The position numbers were made by a program, and so were the translations under genes. This document shows positions 59,284-64,000 of a DNA stretch of 64,000 nt, piece by piece. The notes below the pieces were generated by a model. It had not been told where the DNA came from and did no database searches. It saw only the letters and a program-made list of their open reading frames with translations. Position 1 is the stretch's first letter; every line of letters begins with the position of its first letter. Source of the stretch: Phascolomyces articulosus (lineage: Eukaryota > Mucoromycota > Mucoromycetes > Mucorales > Lichtheimiaceae); NCBI GenBank assembly GCA_025677815.1, contig JAIXMP010000048.1, positions 1-64,000 of the forward strand. The letters run 5' to 3'.

Positions 59284-60440
59284 TCAATCAATCAGAATAA
59301 ATGAAAAATTTAGTAACTTCCGGAACTCTCTCTCTCTTTTTTTGTCTTTGGGTGGAATCCAAGTATCTCGTACCCATTCATCCTCGTCACTATTATCACC
59401 ATCATTTTCGCTGGTATCATTATCATTATGACTGGTATCACTATCATCGTCGTTGTTATCACTATCATCACTATCATCATTATTTTTCTTGGCTAAAGTG
59501 CATTCCACTACGTCCAAAGTCAGTTTCTATAACAATAGGGAAATGTTAGGATGGAGCAAAAACAATAATAACTTTTCCACGAAAATTACACACTCACTCC
59601 CACACTCACATACATATATAAACATATATAATTACCTTGAAACTATATAGTAAATTTACCACAGTACGGAATTGAGCAATATCACCAGCCTTGCTTGGTA
59701 CGGTGGCTCCTTTTTCTTTTATTCCCACATACAATCCAACTCCAACAATTCTTAAGTGTGCAGACGAGCTTTGGCTCCTAAATATTAATTACAGATTAAA
59801 AACCAACAATTGATTTTACCAAGGTTCCACTTGGCAAGAGCAATAGCTTACCTGAAAGTTGCAATGCTGGCACCTTGATATCTTTGACATCCAAGTGAGA
59901 ATTTTCATCAATAAGTCGATCGAGAACACACTTTGATTCAATTAGAAGTTTGGCCTGGTCATTACATGTCTTGGATAAAGAACAATCTCTTCGTGCAAGT
60001 TCCACGCTTCCTTTATCAGCTTCTTTTTTTCGACAAGCCAACGTGCCTTTGATAATTCATAAATCGACTTTGAAGCCAGGACTATTCGTAATACCACAAG
60101 AATCCCCCATTGATTACCCCCTGAAGATGTTTGGTTAGTTTTACGTATACATCAATCAAATCGTATGAGTGTAGCGTGAATTGATTCTCACCATTTGCAC
60201 CTCAAATTTGTTGCACGATAAACCTTTTCGAGGAATGGGCCCCATAACTTGATGGCAAAATCATTTCAGTGATATCCAACTGGTCATCAAACACATATTG
60301 ATGGTATTCAAGAAATTCCATCCTAAAAAAAGTTGACGAGAAAAGGTTTGACTTACATATATGCATAGATTGAGTATATATCTGCTTCTTCGGTTCGTGA
60401 ACTTTGTTCTTCACGCTTGTTAGCCAAATGACGTGCTTTT
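59284..60440 (-). pseudogene. Multi-exon gene relic, unidentified fungal family
   Basis: Protein-like blocks on the minus strand run in order across GT-AG introns: EEADIYSIYAYM, MEFLEYHQYVFDDQLDITEM, DFAIKLWGPFLEKVY with ATNLRCKW, SCGITNSPGFKVDL, KKEADKGSVELARRDCS, LDRLIDENSHLDVKDI, LRIVGVGLYVGIKEKGATV, SKAGDIAQFRTVVNLLYSF, KLTLDVVECTLAKK, then an Asp/Ser/Asn acidic tail. At least three lesions break it: a 1-nt frame slip between ITEM and DFAIK, a TGA where Arg fits after FKVDL, and a frame slip before LRIVG. I do not recognise the product; it resembles, from memory, an uncharacterised multicopy family of Mucoromycota. Its position next to a transposase relic suggests an old insertion area. 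Further decayed sequence may extend to 58917. Confidence 0.5.
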
Positions 60441-60638
60441 CTTTAAATCAACTTTCACAATCTATATAGATGGTATGATACGATGGTACCTGGTTAACCC
60501 TCAATTTTCACCTATGACCAACTATACTTATGGATACCTGGTCCCATATAGACTGCGAGCACCCATTAACTTTATATCTCAAACCACATAATTAGAAACA
60601 CTCGTCTTTTCAATTTCAACAACATTATCAACTTAACG

Positions 60639-61760
60639 TAACACTACATCACGAAAGCCTTGTCGCGGAAACATTCTGATCAGTTCATTCCAATCCTTAT
60701 CAGAGTACACGATGAAAAGACTTTTCGACGCCGATTCCGTATGCGACGCGAATTGTTTTTACGTACTTGTGACAAGTTGAAGATCGATTTCAAGTACTTT
60801 CAACAACGATCTGTTGCTGCTGGTCGTTTGGGTATTTCGACCCTCCAAAAGGTTACTGCAGCTATGCGAATGCTAGTATATGGAGCACCTACTGATGCTG
60901 TCGATGATTACATAAGAATGGGCGAGTTGACTGCAAGGTTGACAATGAAATTATTCTGTCGCGCCATTATTACGTCGTTTGGTGAGAAATACTCCCGTTC
61001 GCCCAATGAGGATGACTTGAGGCGTTTACTTGCCATTGGAGAGCAGCGTTGGTTCCCTGGTATGCTTGGCCCTGTGGATTGTATGCATTGGAGATGGAAA
61101 GAATTGTCCCAAGGCTTGGCATGGAATGTTTACGTCGGGTAAAGAAGGTGGTGCAACGGTGATTCTGGAGACTGTTGCTTCTCAAGATTTATGGATCTGG
61201 CATTCGATTTTCGATGTACCTGGGTCAAATGATCTCAACGTCTATGTTTGACGATGTTATTTATGGTCGTGCATCTAGTAAAAACTATAGTGTCAATGGC
61301 CATGAATACAACATGGGATATTATTTGGCTGATGATATTTACCCTTCTTGGGCTACAGTGGTCAAGGCTATACCTTATCCAACAGGAAACAAGCAAAAGG
61401 TATGTTTATTATATTTTTATTTCATTTTTAACAAATTAATTATCTAGTCTACAGTAAGATGAAAGCATGAAACCACAAAACATAGACATATCCCTACCTA
61501 AAGTATCGATCATACGAACATAGCATTTCAAAGCAAGACAAGAAGGTGCAAGAAAGGGCATTGAACGTGTTTTTGGGGTTTTACAAGCATGATTTGCTAT
61601 TGTAAGAGAGCCAGCATGTACATGGTCTGTTGCTGAACTTTCCAACATCATGGCTACTTGTATTATTATTATTCTTCATAATATGATTGTTGAAGATGAA
61701 AGAGATAATTATGGGGTTCAAAATGATGAGTCCTTTGATTATGAACAATGTTCTTTCACA
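60639..61760 (+). pseudogene. PIF/Harbinger transposase relic (plant-type DDE nuclease)
   Basis: Blocks match the PIF/Harbinger nuclease (DDE_Tnp_4 / plant transposon protein): FRRRFRMRRELFLRTCDKL, LQKVTAAMRMLVYGAPTDAVDDY, MLGPVDCMHWRWK (first Asp), NCPKAWHGMF, TVILETVASQDLWIWHSIF, PGSNDLNV (second Asp), VNGHEYNMGYYLADDIYP, ARKGIERVFGVLQA (Glu) and ATCIIIILHNMIVEDER. The frame is broken near 61098, near 61240, by about 120 bp of extra sequence at 61400-61520, and by a TGA after VLQA where Arg is usual. The element therefore cannot encode a working transposase. No convincing terminal inverted repeats were found, so its ends are unknown. Confidence 0.85.

Positions 61761-64000
<2,240 letters not shown>

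Noticed and set aside
61436..61651. Minus-strand frame inside the transposase relic
   Set aside because: It is antisense to clear transposase blocks and has no motif of its own.

Overview
The window looks like a piece of a fungal nuclear genome, most likely from the Mucorales (Mucoromycota). The evidence is an AT-rich background with long oligo-A/T runs, genes broken by many short GT-AG introns (typically 45-180 bp), and fungal gene families. These include Ccr4 with N-terminal LRRs, Rsc9, a mitochondrial uL24 (Mrpl40-like), a class III GH18 chitinase with chitin-binding modules, and a HET-domain protein. The order is inferred from the overall pattern and recalled relatives, not from any search. 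No tRNA, rRNA, CRISPR or bacterial-type feature was recognised by eye.

Layout. 1-2000: a truncated gene at the window edge and a broken 2-oxoglutarate oxygenase fragment. 2016-4513 (-): TPR/F-box/LRR gene A. 5590-6820 (+): SAM methyltransferase. 9522-11926 (+): single-pass surface protein with twelve 9-residue repeats. 13278-14811 (+): phosphopantothenate-cysteine ligase. 15756-18493 (-): Ccr4 deadenylase. 19116-21719 (-): F-box/LRR gene D. 24878-26008 (+): F-box protein E. 26955-29479 (-): TPR/F-box/LRR gene B. 30282-33644 (+): Rsc9/ARID2-like subunit. 33998-35502 (-): Cdc1/Ted1-type phosphoesterase. 36381-39125 (+): GH18 chitinase. 40152-41600 (+): questin-oxidase-like protein. 42590-43745 (-): FRG1. 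44195-45910 (-): HET-domain protein. 47376-49731 (-): monocarboxylate-type MFS transporter. 51338-53841 (+): TPR/F-box/LRR gene C. 54241-55192 (-): mitochondrial uL24. 55747-57861 (-): LRR protein with a C-terminal Cys-rich module. 59284-60440 (-): a multi-exon pseudogene. 60639-61760 (+): a PIF/Harbinger transposase relic. The rest is AT-rich sequence with a 108-bp ATT microsatellite.

Two kinds of content are interleaved. Housekeeping genes (Ccr4, Rsc9, PPCS, FRG1, uL24m, the Ted1-type enzyme) have intact reading frames across all exons. Lineage-specific genes (the F-box/LRR family, HET protein, surface repeat protein, chitinase, questin-oxidase-like protein) lie between them with long non-coding spacers. 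The most interesting signal is the F-box family: five F-box genes in about 52 kb. Four of them share a phase-1 intron exactly at the F-box/LRR junction, and three are close paralogs with a conserved N-terminal module and diverged LRRs. They are probably SCF-type substrate adaptors that diversify quickly. A role in self/non-self recognition or protein quality control is only inference. Exon boundaries were assigned by hand from GT-AG signals, reading-frame phase and protein continuity. Two joins (chitinase exon 1-2 and transporter exon 2-3) could not be closed cleanly.
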